Source: Paulownia fortunei
Taxonomy: Eukaryota > Streptophyta > Magnoliopsida > Lamiales > Paulowniaceae
NCBI GenBank assembly: GCA_019321725.1
Contig: CM033122.1
Span: 14,720,274-14,784,273 of the forward strand
Direction: 5' to 3'
Length of the DNA: 64,000 nucleotides
In this document: piece by piece, positions 49,268-61,200 of the stretch
Layout of the letters: each line of letters begins with the position of its first letter
Position numbering within the stretch: the first letter of the stretch is position 1
Notes under the pieces: model-generated
What the model was told of the DNA's origin: nothing
Seen by the model: the letters and a program-made list of their open reading frames with translations, nothing else
The model's database searches: none
Made by a program: the position numbers and the translations under genes

Positions 49268-49955
49268 GCTTTTAAATTTTATTTTTTCTTTTAGGAAAAT
49301 TACATAAAACCTCGTTTAGGGCTAAATAAAATGCATACCAATCATCTTAAATCTTTGAAACTATATTTATCATTATCTATCTTCTAACTTATATACATTT
49401 AGCCCTAATCTAAACGAAAAAAAATTAGAAGATCAATAAAAAATATAATCAAAAACTGAGAAAAATAACATCAGAATTCTATTTTTATTATTATTAACGT
49501 TGAAAATATAATAAATAATAGTATATTTGCTCAAATAATATCAATGTGGTACTAAAAATATTTTAAATACTATAAATTATTGTGTTTTTATCATTGATAA
49601 TACTAAAATAAATTTTTGACATTTTTTTTCTTTGATTTTGAGTGGGCGGTAGCTAACAAAAAATATTTTGGTGAAATTTTGAAATGTAAGTTAAAGGGGC
49701 AACCTTAAAATTTACATACTAAAATTGTCAAATTTAGAGAGTGAAGTGTCATAATCATTTTTAATTTATCATAAAATTTTAAAATTAAATTATATAATAA
49801 ATAACCACGATCAAAATTATTTTAATAAAGAATATTAACAACTTAAAATAAATAAATGCGCATATAAACTATATTTCATTATTCCTATCATTATCTTTTT
49901 TAAAAAAAGAATTATCTTACTTTTTACCATGAATTTGATATAATTTTTTAATATA
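49268..49955. other. AT-rich intergenic stretch beyond the clpB4 promoter
   Basis: No gene or repeat is recognised. Composition becomes strongly AT-rich away from the promoter. Confidence 0.4.
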
Positions 49956-50190
49956 TTTAGGGTTAGAGTTCAGAGTTTAAAACCATGGATCATGATTTGG
50001 GATTTAGGATATGGTTTAGGGTTAGGATAGAATTTAGGGTTTAAAATTTAAGATTCACGATTCAAGTTTAGGGTTTTAGGGTTTAAGGTTTAGGATTCAA
50101 GGTTCAAGGTTTATGTGGTTTACGATTCAGGACTAAAGGTTTTAGGGTTTATGGTTTGTGGTATAAGGTTTGGAGTTTAGAGTTTAGGAT
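49956..50190 (+). repeat. degenerate interstitial telomere-like repeat
   Basis: Six exact TTTAGGG units (starting 49956, 50015, 50033, 50067, 50075 and 50141) lie among many variants such as tttaggat, ttcaaggt, tttaaggt and tttagagt over 235 bases. TTTAGGG is the usual plant telomere unit. The degeneracy indicates an old internal block, not a chromosome end. Confidence 0.7.
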
Positions 50191-50192
50191 TT

Positions 50193-51340
50193 TTTTAACA
50201 AAAAACACTTTTGAGAGGGAATGGACGATTAAAACAATGATTTCCAACCTATATATAAATCACTTAAAAAAAGTAGTACATGTTGTTTTACGAAGGGAGA
50301 CCAAGTGACAACTTAAAATAAAGCAAGAATTACTACTCCATTACAAAAGTGACTACAGAGTGGTGTTAGACCTTAAAAAAAAAAAAATAGTGCAAAAGTA
50401 TGTGTTAGGTGCTTCTAAATGAAGGTAGCCGTGAAGGTCATAGAGGAGAGTGCGTTGCTAGCTTCATTTGCCAAAAAGTTAGCATTTATGTTACCTTCTT
50501 CTATGTATATGTGGGATGAATGTAGTCATGCTGTGAAGAGTATTCCTGATTTCTACAATTGCTGCTGCAATCTCTAATGTACATACTATCAAGAGTGAAG
50601 GATATAGATGACTGTTAGTGCATCAATCTCAATCCACAGATATGTGATGCCTTTTTTCAGAGCAACCTGTAGTCTTATATTGAATGCAAAGATCTCAGCA
50701 AATATGCTATATGATGTCCCAATGAAGTCCTAAAATGCAATAATAGTATTGTCCATGTTATCTTGAAAAATGCTTCGTGATCCTTGGATGCCCATTAGTA
50801 TTGAGCTTAAACCAACTTGGTTGTGGTTTATCCTAATGGATCTGCACAATCTTTTGAGGTCTCCTGTAATGAAGTTATATTCTAAATGTGCTACTATTCT
50901 AAGGTCTCCTCGTCAAAGCTTCCAAGTAAGTTTCCTGCATTTAAAAAGAAGAAAGAGGTGATTATAAAACCTTTCAAATTATTCTGGATGAATAGAAGCC
51001 TATATGCTTGTGTTTAGTATTGTTTTTCTCTGTCCAGAGAAACTAAAGAACAAGAAGAGAGATGATAGTTCCAATGTGTGTAGGATGAGAAAACAAAGTG
51101 AAAAATTTCTAGGGTTGGATAAGAATAGTAGGATGCTATATGAGAGAAAGAAGAATGTGGAACATTTCAGCAAAGCGCTCCCAAACTTCCTTGGCTTGAT
51201 CTCCATAATTAAAGAGATACTGTAGAGATTCCAGATTTTTGCAACACTGACATTTAGAAGTAAGTTAAAATCCCTTCTTTTGCCGTCTAAGATCCACAGG
51301 AATCCAGTTAAGAACAAGTCTCCTTAGAAAGATTCACATG
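50193..51340 (-). mobile_element. LINE (non-LTR retrotransposon) 3' fragment
   Basis: On the minus strand, from right to left, a zf-RVT-type segment reads NWIPVDLRRQKKG, then KCQCCKNLESLQYLF and GDQAKEVWERF (about 51310-51150). A plant LINE-type RNase H follows: SWFKLNT near 50810, FAEIFAFNIRLQ and KKGITYLWIEIDALTVIYIL (about 50700-50590), and HIYIEEGNINANFLANEASN (about 50510-50450). Several stops and frame changes break it. The minus-strand 3' end runs into an A-rich tail (the t-run at 50190-50197 on the plus strand) against the telomere-like block. Only the 3' end is present, as is usual for 5'-truncated LINE copies. Confidence 0.75.
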
Positions 51341-51344
51341 GTAG

Positions 51345-51926
51345 GTGCGAGGTGCGCCTCAGAAATCACCAAGTAATAACTGTTTCACCTTGGCTTGTCT
51401 AACATGCTCTCAGGCTGAAGCAATAGAGGAAATGAGAAGAAATGAGTGTAAGCCTAATTCAGCTTTTGGGGCTTTGAGTGAGATGGAGAAACAAGGGTGC
51501 AAACCAGATGTGGATAGTTATATAATATGGTTATTGGTGCGCTGTGTAGGGAGAGAAAAGTGAGTGAAGCTAATGATTTATTGGAAGATATGCCACGACG
51601 AAGTGCCCTCCAGATGTGGTAACTTACAGGACACTTTTTGATGGGTTTTGTGATGTAAAGCAGTTCAAGGAAGCAGCAAGTATTTTAGATGAGATGATTT
51701 TTATGGGATATGCCCCTCATTCTTCTAGTGTAAGCAAATATATAAATGAATTGGTGCAAGGGAAGAATACAGAATTATGGACATGTTTGTTTAGTTTGGT
51801 GAAAAAAATTCAATTGATAGATATATATGGAGACTCGTAACTTCTCTGGTCTGCAAGGACAACCATTCAGATGCTCATGAGCTGTTTAATAGGCTAATAA
51901 ACAATCATTCTCTTTCGATCGGTTAG
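51345..51926 (+). pseudogene. 3' end of a PPR gene, frameshifted
   Basis: Pentatricopeptide-repeat text is clear: EMEKQGCKPDVDSY (51484-51525), a CRERKVSEANDLLEDMP segment in another frame, then TYRTLFDGFCDVKQFKEAAS with ILDEMIFMGYAP (51620-51715), and a C-terminal tail ending NRLINNHSLSIG and TAG at 51924-51926. An extra dinucleotide near 51520, a shift near 51607 and another near 51828 break the frame, and the N-terminal repeats are absent, with the LINE lying directly upstream. The tail resembles P-class PPR proteins of the At1g53330 type, by memory. PPR proteins act in organelle RNA processing; this copy cannot. Confidence 0.75.
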
Positions 51927-52589
51927 GGGTGCTGCATATAGTGTGCTTTTAAGTGCTGATATTTCCTTGTGCACTTGAGCGATTGTCTGGAGTTCCATTA
52001 TCATGCTCGACATGCACATCAATTCTCTTGGTTTCTTTTGCTTGCACAGTTAGTAATTTTGATTGAAATGGTTGTATTTATTATTTTTCATGGAAGCTGT
52101 GATCCATAGGAGAGTCATGACCATACATTATGAGAATTCCTAACATGAAATTTTAATTAGACTGAGAAAAGCAATACAAATTGACACTACAATTAGTCAC
52201 TTTTTTGCACATTTACTAGTAGCTTGTTCTACTTTTATTTCATAGTCTTCTTATAGACTTGGCGGCATACTATGACATACTCCTGAGCACTTTCAACTAG
52301 CGCAGGCAATGTTCTATCACAGAATGCAATCACTGTTCTATTTTCCTATCATAAAGAATTCCCATGTCTGCTGCCTTTCTAGAAACAGTTGGAACAAATA
52401 CATTTCAAATCTGTACTTCAATATTACCATCAAATCTAAAACCAAAATTGTTACTGGCGAATTGTGTCATTTGTAATGCAGTGATCAGTGCAACAGAGTC
52501 CGAGCAACTTTTGATTGTTCTCTTGTCAACACTTTGCAGGCAGAAAAGGGCCTCTGAAGCGAACTTTCGGTATTGAAACACAGTTGATT
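51927..52589. other. spacer between PPR relic and satellite array
   Basis: No recognised domain. An open frame at 52364-52576 lacks family features. It may hold the old 3' flank of the PPR gene. Confidence 0.35.
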
Positions 52590-53811
52590 AAAGATATAGT
52601 TAAAATATAAATTGAATATGAAAACAAGAAATAAGTATCAAGTAGTTTTTTTTAATTTTTAATTATAATTAAAAATAAAAGTACTCTTCCTTTCATAGAA
52701 AAAAAAAAAGTTTTCTTTGAAATTATATAGTTAAAAGAAAAAAAATCAGTTAAACTATAATTTGAATATGCAACATCCTAAGTCGCCTTTTCTATTTTTA
52801 GTCAAAATTTAAAATAAAAGTAGAAATATATTATTTCACTCATAGAAAAATATTTATAATTTTCTTTGAAATTATACAGTTAAAAGAAAATAAAATCCAG
52901 TTAAACTATAATTTGAATATGTAAACAAGAAACGGTTATCAAGTTTTTAAATTTTTTAATTTTAATTAACATTAATAATAGGAAAATATTTTTCTTCATT
53001 CTAACTCATGTATTAATTATACACTTTTAATTTATTAGAAAAAATTAAATTTTTTAGAATGTAACTTTTAAAAAGAAAAAAAATCAGTTAAAATAAAAAT
53101 TTAATATTAAACAAGAAATAGACACCAATATCCTAAGTCATTTTTTCAATTTTTAGTCAAAATTAAAAATAAAAGTAGAAATATATTGTTTCTTTCATAG
53201 AAAATTATTTATGTTTTCTTTGAAATTATACAATTAAAAGAAAAAAAATCCAATTAAATTATAAATTGAATATGTAAACAAGAAATAGGTATCAAGTTTT
53301 TAAAAAATTTAATCTTAATTAATATTAATAGTAGAAAAGTATTTTTCCTTATTCTAACTCATGTGTCATAGCATACACTTTTAATTTATTAGAAAAAATT
53401 AAATTTTTTAGAACGTAAACTTTTAAAAAGAAAAAAAAAGTTAAAATAAAAATTTAATGAAAGCAAGAAATATGTACCAAATATTTCGAGTCGCTTTTTA
53501 AATTTTTAGTCATAATTAAAAAAAATTAGAAATATATTAATTCTATCATAAAAAATAATTTAAGTTTTCTTTGAAATTATACAGTTACAAGAAAAAAAAA
53601 TCCAATTAAACTATAATTTGAATATATAAATAATAAATGGGTATCAAGTTTTTAAAATTTTAATCTTATTTAACATATATAGTAGGAAATTATTTTTCCT
53701 CATTCTAACTCCTATTTCATAGCATACACTTTTAATTTATAGAAAATATATTGTTTCTCTCATAGAAAATAATGTAAGTTTTTTTTGATAATATATTGTA
53801 AAAAAAAAAAA
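52590..53811 (+). repeat. satellite block A, forward, diverged edge monomers
   Basis: Landmark spacing: 52765, 52912, 53262 and 53618. The first two units are truncated (about 150-165 bases) and all carry an aacaagaaatag variant where block C has gtgagaaatgg. Higher divergence at the array edge is usual for satellites. Confidence 0.85.
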
Positions 53812-55220
53812 TACAGGAGTTAGAATGAGGAAAAATATTTTCCTACTATTAATGTTAAATAAGATTAAAAATTTAAAAATTTTATACTCATTTGTTGCTT
53901 ATGTAGTCAAATTATAATTTAACTGGATTATTTTTTCTTTTTATATTATAATTTTAAAGAAAACTTGCTTTATTTTCTATGAGAGAAATAATATATTTCC
54001 TACTTTTATTTTTAATTATGATTAAAAATTAAAAAAAATGACTTAGAATGTTGATACATATTTCTTGCTTTCATTTTAAAATTTTATTTTAAATGATTTT
54101 TTTATTTTTAAAAGTTTATGTTCTAAAAAAAATATTTTTTTCTAATAACTTAAAAGCATATGCTATAACACAGGAATTACAATCAGGAAAAATACTTTTA
54201 TACTGTTAAAGTTAAACACGATTAAAAATTTGAAAACTTAATACCCATTTCTTGCTTATGTATTCAAATTATAATTTAACTTGATTGTTTTTTTTTTCTT
54301 TTACGGTATAATTTCAAACAAATGTTAAATTATTTTCTATGAGAAACAATATATTTCCTATTTTTTTTTTGAATTGTGACTAAAAATTGAAAAAGTGACT
54401 CAAACTATTGGTACCTATTTCTTGCTTTCATATTAAATTTTATTTTAATTGATTTTTTTTATTTTTAAACATTTATGTTCTATTTTTTTTCTAATAAATT
54501 AAAAGCATACGATATAACACAGGAGTTAGAATGAGGAAAAATATTTTCCTACAATTAATGTTAAATAAGATTAAAAATTTAAAAACTTCATACCAATTTC
54601 TTGCTTATGTATTCAAATTATAGTTTAACTGTATTATTTTTTCTTTTTACATTATAATTTTAAAGAAAACTTGCTTTATTTTCTATGAGAGAAATAACAT
54701 ATTTCTTACTTTGGTTTTTAATTATGACTAAAAATTAAAAAAAACGACTTAAAATATTGGTACCTATTTCTTGCTTTCATTTTAAAATTTTATTTTAAAT
54801 GATTTTTTTATTTTTAAAAGTTTACGTTCTAATTTTTTTTATAATAACTTAAAAGCATATGCTATAACATAGGAATTACAATTAGGAAAAATACTTTCCT
54901 ACTATTAATGTTAAATAAGATTAAAAATTTAAAAACTTAATACTCATTTCTTGTTTATGTATTCAAATTATAGTTTAATTGGATTATTTTTTCTTTTTAC
55001 ATTATAATTTCAAAGAAAACTTGCATTATTTTCTATGAGAGAAATAATATATTTCCGACTTTTGTTTTGAATTGTGACTAAAAATTGAAAAAGCGACTCA
55101 AACTGTTGGTACCTATTTCTTGCTTTCATATTAAAATTTTATTTTAAATGATATTTTTTTATTTTTAAAGTTTATGTTCTAAATTTTTCTTTTCTAATAA
55201 ATTAAAACCGTATGCTATAA
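53812..55220 (-). repeat. satellite block B, four monomers in reverse orientation
   Basis: Here the same landmarks occur as complements: aggagttagaatgagg at 53814, and the complement of the taatttgaata landmark at about 53905, 54263, 54611 and 54960. Forward sequence stops at the gaaattatacagtaaaa position before the block and resumes at the same monomer position (tgaaattatacattaaaa) after it. Confidence 0.88.
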
Positions 55221-58200
55221 TGAAATTATACATTAAAAATAAAAAATACAATCTAGTTAAACTATAATTTGAATACGTAACTGAGAAATGAGTATCAATT
55301 TTTTAAATTTTTTAATCTTATTTAACCTTAACAACAGGAAAGTATTTTTTTTCCTCATTTTAACTCATATGTTATATCATACACTTTTTATGTATTAGAA
55401 AAAAATAAAAATTTCAGAACATAAAATTTTAAAATGAAAAAAATCAATTAAAATAAAAATTTAATAAAAAAGACAGAAATATGTAACAACATTATGAGTC
55501 GCTTTTTTAATTTTAGCCATAATTAAAAATAAAATAAGGAAATATAATGTGTCTCTAAATGGAAATAATGTAAGTTTTCCAAAAAATTATGCAGTAAAAA
55601 TAAAAATAATCCACTTAAACTATAATTTGAATGCGTAAGTGAAAAATGGGTATCAAGTTTTTAAATTTTTAATCTTTTTTTAACCATAACAGTAGGAAAG
55701 TATTTTTTTCTCATTTTAACTCCTCTGTTATAGAATGCACTTTTAATTTATCAGAAAAAAATAAAAATTTCAGAACGTAAACTTTTAAAAAGAAAAAAAT
55801 CAATTAAAATAAAATTTTAATAAAAAGACAGAAATAAGTACCAACATTCTGAGTCACTTTTTAAAATTTTAGCCATAATTAAAAATAAAATTCGAAAATA
55901 TTTGTTTATCAAAATGAAAATAATGTAAGTTTTCTTCAAAATATACAATAAAAAAAAAACAATCCACTTAAAGTATAATTTGAATACGTAAGTGAGAAGT
56001 GGATATCAAGTTTTTAAAATTTTAATCTTATTTAACCTTAAGAGTAGGAAATTATTTTTTCTTATTCTAACTCCAGTGTTATAGCATACGCTTTAAGTTT
56101 ATTACAAAAAAATAAAATTTTCAAAACATAAAGTTTTAAAATGAAAAAAACCAATTAAAATAAAAATTTAATGAAAAAGCCCAAAATAGGTACCAACATT
56201 CTTAGTCGCTTTTTTAATTTTTAGCCATAATTAAAAATTAAAGTAGGAAATATATTGTTTCTCTCATGGAAATAATGTAAGTTTTCATTGAAATTATACA
56301 GTAAAAAGAAAAAATAACCTACTTAAACTATAATTTGAATACATAAGTGAGAAATGGGTATTAAGTTTTTAAATTTTTAATCTTTTAACATTCACCGTAG
56401 GAAGTATTTTTCTTCATTCTAACTCATGTGTTATAGCATACGCTTTTAATTTATTAGAAAAAATAAAATTTTCAGAACGTAAACTTTTAAAATGAAAAAA
56501 AAGAATTAAATAAAAATTTAATAAAAAAACAAAAATAGGTACCAATATTCTGAGTCGCTTTTTTAATTTTTAGCCATAATTAAAAATAAAAGTCGAAAAA
56601 TATATTTTTTGTCAAAATGGAAATAATGTAAGTTTTCCTTGAAATTATACAGTAAAAAGAAAAACAATCCAATTAAAGTATAATTTGAATACGTAAGTGA
56701 GAAATGGGTATAAAGTTTTTAAATTTTTAATCTTTTTTAACCTTAACAATATGAATGTATTTTTCCTCATTCTAAGTCATGTGTTATAGCATACGTTTTC
56801 ATTTATTGAAAAAAATTAATTTTTCAAAACATAAACAATTAAAATGAAAAGAAATCAATTAAAATAAAAGTTTAATAAAAAAGGCAGAAATAGGTACCAA
56901 CATTGTGAGTCGCTTTTTCAATTTTTAGCCATAATTAAAAATAAAAGTTCAAAATATATTATTTATGTCAATGGAAATAATGTAAATTTTCCATGAAATT
57001 ATACAGTAAAAAGAAAAAAAATCCACTTAAACTATAATTTCAATACGTAAGTGAGAAATGGTTATCAAGTTTTTAAATTTTTAATCTTATTTAACCTTAA
57101 CAGTAGGAAAGTATTTTTTTCTCATTTTAACTCCTATGTTATAGCATACACTTTTAATTTATTCAGAAAAAAATAAAAGTTTCAGAACGTACACTTTTAA
57201 AATGAAAAAAATTAATTAAAATAAACTTAATAAAAAAGACAAAAATATTACCAACATTGTGAGTCACTTTTTTAATTTTTAGCTATAATTAAAAATAAAA
57301 TAAGGAAATGTATTATTTCTCTCAATGAAAATAATAAAGTTTTCTTTAAAAATTATACAACAAAAAGAAATAACAATACATTTAAACTATAATTTGAATA
57401 CGTAAGTGAGAAATTGGTATCAATTTTTTAAATTTTTAATCTTTTTAATCTTAATAGTAGGAAAGTATTTTTCCTCATTCTAACTCATGTTTTATAGCAT
57501 ACACTTTTAATTTTTTGTAAAAAAATAAAATTTTTAGAATGTAAACTTTTAACATGAAAAAAATTAATTAAAATAAAAATTTAATAAAAAAATTAAAATA
57601 GGTACCAATATTCTGAGTTGTTTTTTTAATTTTTAGCCATAATTAAAAATAAAAGTAGAAAATATATTGTTTCTCTCATGGAAATAATGTATGTTTTCCC
57701 TTAAATTATACAATAAAAAGAAAAAATAATCCACTAATTATAATTTGAATACGTAAGTGAGAAATGGTTATCAAGTTTTTAAATTTTTAATCTTTTTTAA
57801 CCTTAACAGTAGGAAAATATTTTTCCTCATTCTAACTCCTGTGTTATTATAGCATACGCTTTTAATTTATTAGAATTTTTTTTTCAGAACGTAAACTTTT
57901 AAAAAGAAAAAATAATTAAAAATAAAATTTTAATAAAAAAGACAGAAATATGTACCAATATTCTGAGTCGCTTTTTAATTTTTAGCCATAATTAAAAATA
58001 AAAGTCAAAAAATATATGTTTATCAAAATAGAAATAATGTAAGTTTTCCTTGAAATTATACAGTAAAAAGAAAAAACAGTCTACTTAAACTATAATTTGA
58101 ATACGTAAGTGAAAAATTGGTATCAATTTTTTAAAATTTTTAATTTTATTTAATCTTAAGAGTAGGAAAGTATTTTTCCTTATTCTAACTTCAGTGTTAT

Positions 58201-61200
58201 AGCATACGCTTTAAGTTTATTAGAAAAAAATAAAATTTTCAAAACATAAAGTTTTAAAATGAAAAAAATCAATTAAAATAAAAATTTAATGAAAAAGCCC
58301 GAAATAGGTACCAACATTCTCAGTCGCTTTTTCAATTTTTAGCCATAATTAAAAATGAAAGTAGGAAATATATTGTTTCTCTAAATGGAAATAATGTAAG
58401 TTTTCTTTGAAATTATACAGTAAAAAGAAAAACAATCTACTTAAACTATAATTTGAATACGTAAGTGAGAATGGTATCGAGTTTTTTAATTTTTATTCTT
58501 ATTTAACTTTAATAGTAGAAAAGTATTTTTCGTCATTCTAACTCCTGTGTTATAGCATACGCTTTTAATTTATTAGAAAAGAATAAAATTTTCAGAACAT
58601 AAACTTTTAAATGAAAAAAATCAATTAAAATAATAATTTAATAAAAAAATGCGAAATAGGTACCAACATTCTGAGTCGCTTTTTCAATTTTTAGCCATAA
58701 TTAAAAGTAAAAGTTGAAAATATATTATTTCTATCAATGAAAATAATATAAGTTTTCTTTGAAATTATACAATAAAACAAAAAATAATCCACTTAAAGTA
58801 TAATTTGAATACGTAAGTGAGAAATGGTATCAAGTTTTTAAATTTTAAATCTTTTCTAACCTTAATAGTAGGAAAATATTTTTCCTCATTCTAACTCTTG
58901 TGTTATAGCATACTTTTTACGTTTATTAGAAAAAAATAAAATTTTTCATAAATTAAACTTTTAAAATGAAAAATATCAATTCGAATAAAAAATTTATTAA
59001 AAAAGTCCAAAATAGGTACCAACATTTTGGTCGCTTTTTCAATTTTTAGCCATAATTAAAAATAAAAGTAGAAAATTATTGTTTCTCTCAATGGAATAAT
59101 GTAATTTTTTCATGAAATTATACAGTAAAAGAAAAAACAATCCACTTAAACTATAATTTGAATACGTAAGTGAGAAATGAGTATCAATTTTTAAATTTTT
59201 AATCTTATTTAACCTTAACCGTATGAAAGTATTTTTCCTCATTTTAAAAATAGGTACCAACATTCTGAGTTATTTTTTCAATTTTTAGCCATAGTTGAAA
59301 ATAAAAGTAGAAAATTTATTGTTTCTCTCAATGGAAATAATGTATTTTTCATAAATTATACAGTAAAAGAAAAAACAATCCACTTAACGTATAATTTGAA
59401 TATATAAATGAGAAATGGTATCAAGTTTTTTAATTTATAATCTTATTTAACCGTAACAGTATAAAAGTATTTTTTCATCATTTTAACTCATGTGTTATAG
59501 TATATACGCTTTCAATTTATTGTAAAAAATAAAATTTTCAAAATGTAAATTTTAAAATGAAAAAATCAATTAAAATAAAAAATTATTAAAAAGACTGAAA
59601 TAGGTACCAACATTCTAAGTAGCTTTTTTAATTTTTAGCCATAATTAAAAATAAAAGTAGAAAATATATTGTTTCTCTCAACGAAAATAATGTAAGTTTT
59701 CCTTGAAATTATACAGTAAAAAGAAAAAAACAATCTACTTAAACTATAATTTGAATATGTAATGAGAAAATGGGCATCAAGTTTTTTAATTTATAATCTT
59801 ATTTAACCGTAACAGTATGAAAGTATTTTTCCTCATTCTAACTACTGTGTTATAGTATACGCTTTAAATTTATTAGAAAAAATAAAATTTTCAGAACGTA
59901 AACTTTTAAATGGAAAAATCAATTAAAATAAAAATTTAATAAAAAAACCCGGAATAGGTACCAACATTATGAGTCGCTTTTTCAATTTTTAGCCATAATT
60001 AAAACTAAAAGTAGGAAATATATTATTTCTCTCAATGGAAATAATGTAAGTTTTCTTTAAATTATACAGTAAAAAGTAAAAACAATCCACTTAAAGTATA
60101 ATTTGAATACGTAAGTGGGAAATGGGTATCAATTTTTAAATTTTTAATCATTTTTAACCTTAATAGTAGGAAATTATTTTTCATCATTCTAACTCTTGTG
60201 TTATAGCATCGCTTTAAATTTATTAGAAAAGAATAAAATTTTCAAAACATAAACTTTTAAAATGAAAAAATCAATTAAAATAACAATTTAATAAAAAAGC
60301 CCAGAATAGGTATCAACATTTTGAGTCGCTTTTTCAATTTTTAGCCATAATTAAAAATAAAAGTAGGAAATATATTATTTCTCTCAATGGAAATAATGAA
60401 AGTTTTTCTTGAAATTATACAGTAAAAAGAAAAAACAATCCACTTAAACTATAATTTGAATACGTAAGTGAGAAATGAATATCAAGTTTTGAATTTTTAT
60501 TCTTATTTAACCTTAACAGTAGGAAAGTATTTTTCGTCATTCTAACTCTTGTGTTATAGCATACGCTTTTAATTTTTTAGAAAAGAATAAAATTTTCAGA
60601 ACATAAACTTTTAAAATGAATAAAATCAATTAAAAAATTTAATAAAAAAGACAAAAATAGGTACCAACATTCTGAGTCCTTTTTCAATTTTTAGCCATAA
60701 TTAAAAATAAAAGTAGGAAATATATTGTTTCTCTAAATGGAAATAATGTAAGTTTTGTTGAAATTATACAGTAAAAAGAAAAAACAATCCACTTAAACTA
60801 TAATTTGAATACATAAGTGAGAAATGGGTATCAAGTTTTTAAATTTTTAATCTTAACCTTAATAGTTGAAATATTTTTCCTCATTATAACTCCTGTGTTA
60901 TAGCATACGCTTTCAATTTATTGTAAAAAATAAAATTTTTCAGAATGTTTCATTTAAAATGAAAAAAATCAATTATAATTAAAATTTAAAAAAAAGACAA
61001 AAATAGGTACGAACATTTTGAGTCGCTTTTTCAATTTTTAGCCATAATTAAAAATAAAAGTAGGAAATATATTATTTCTCTCAATGAAAATAATATAAGT
61101 TTTGTTTGAAATTATACAGTAAAAAGAAAAAACAATCCATTTAAATTATAATTTGAATACGTAAGGGAGAAATGTGGTATCAAGTTTTTAAATATTTAAT

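Noticed and set aside
59039..59263. 74-codon open frame in the satellite array
   Set aside because: Not repeated in other monomers; chance opening in AT-rich satellite.
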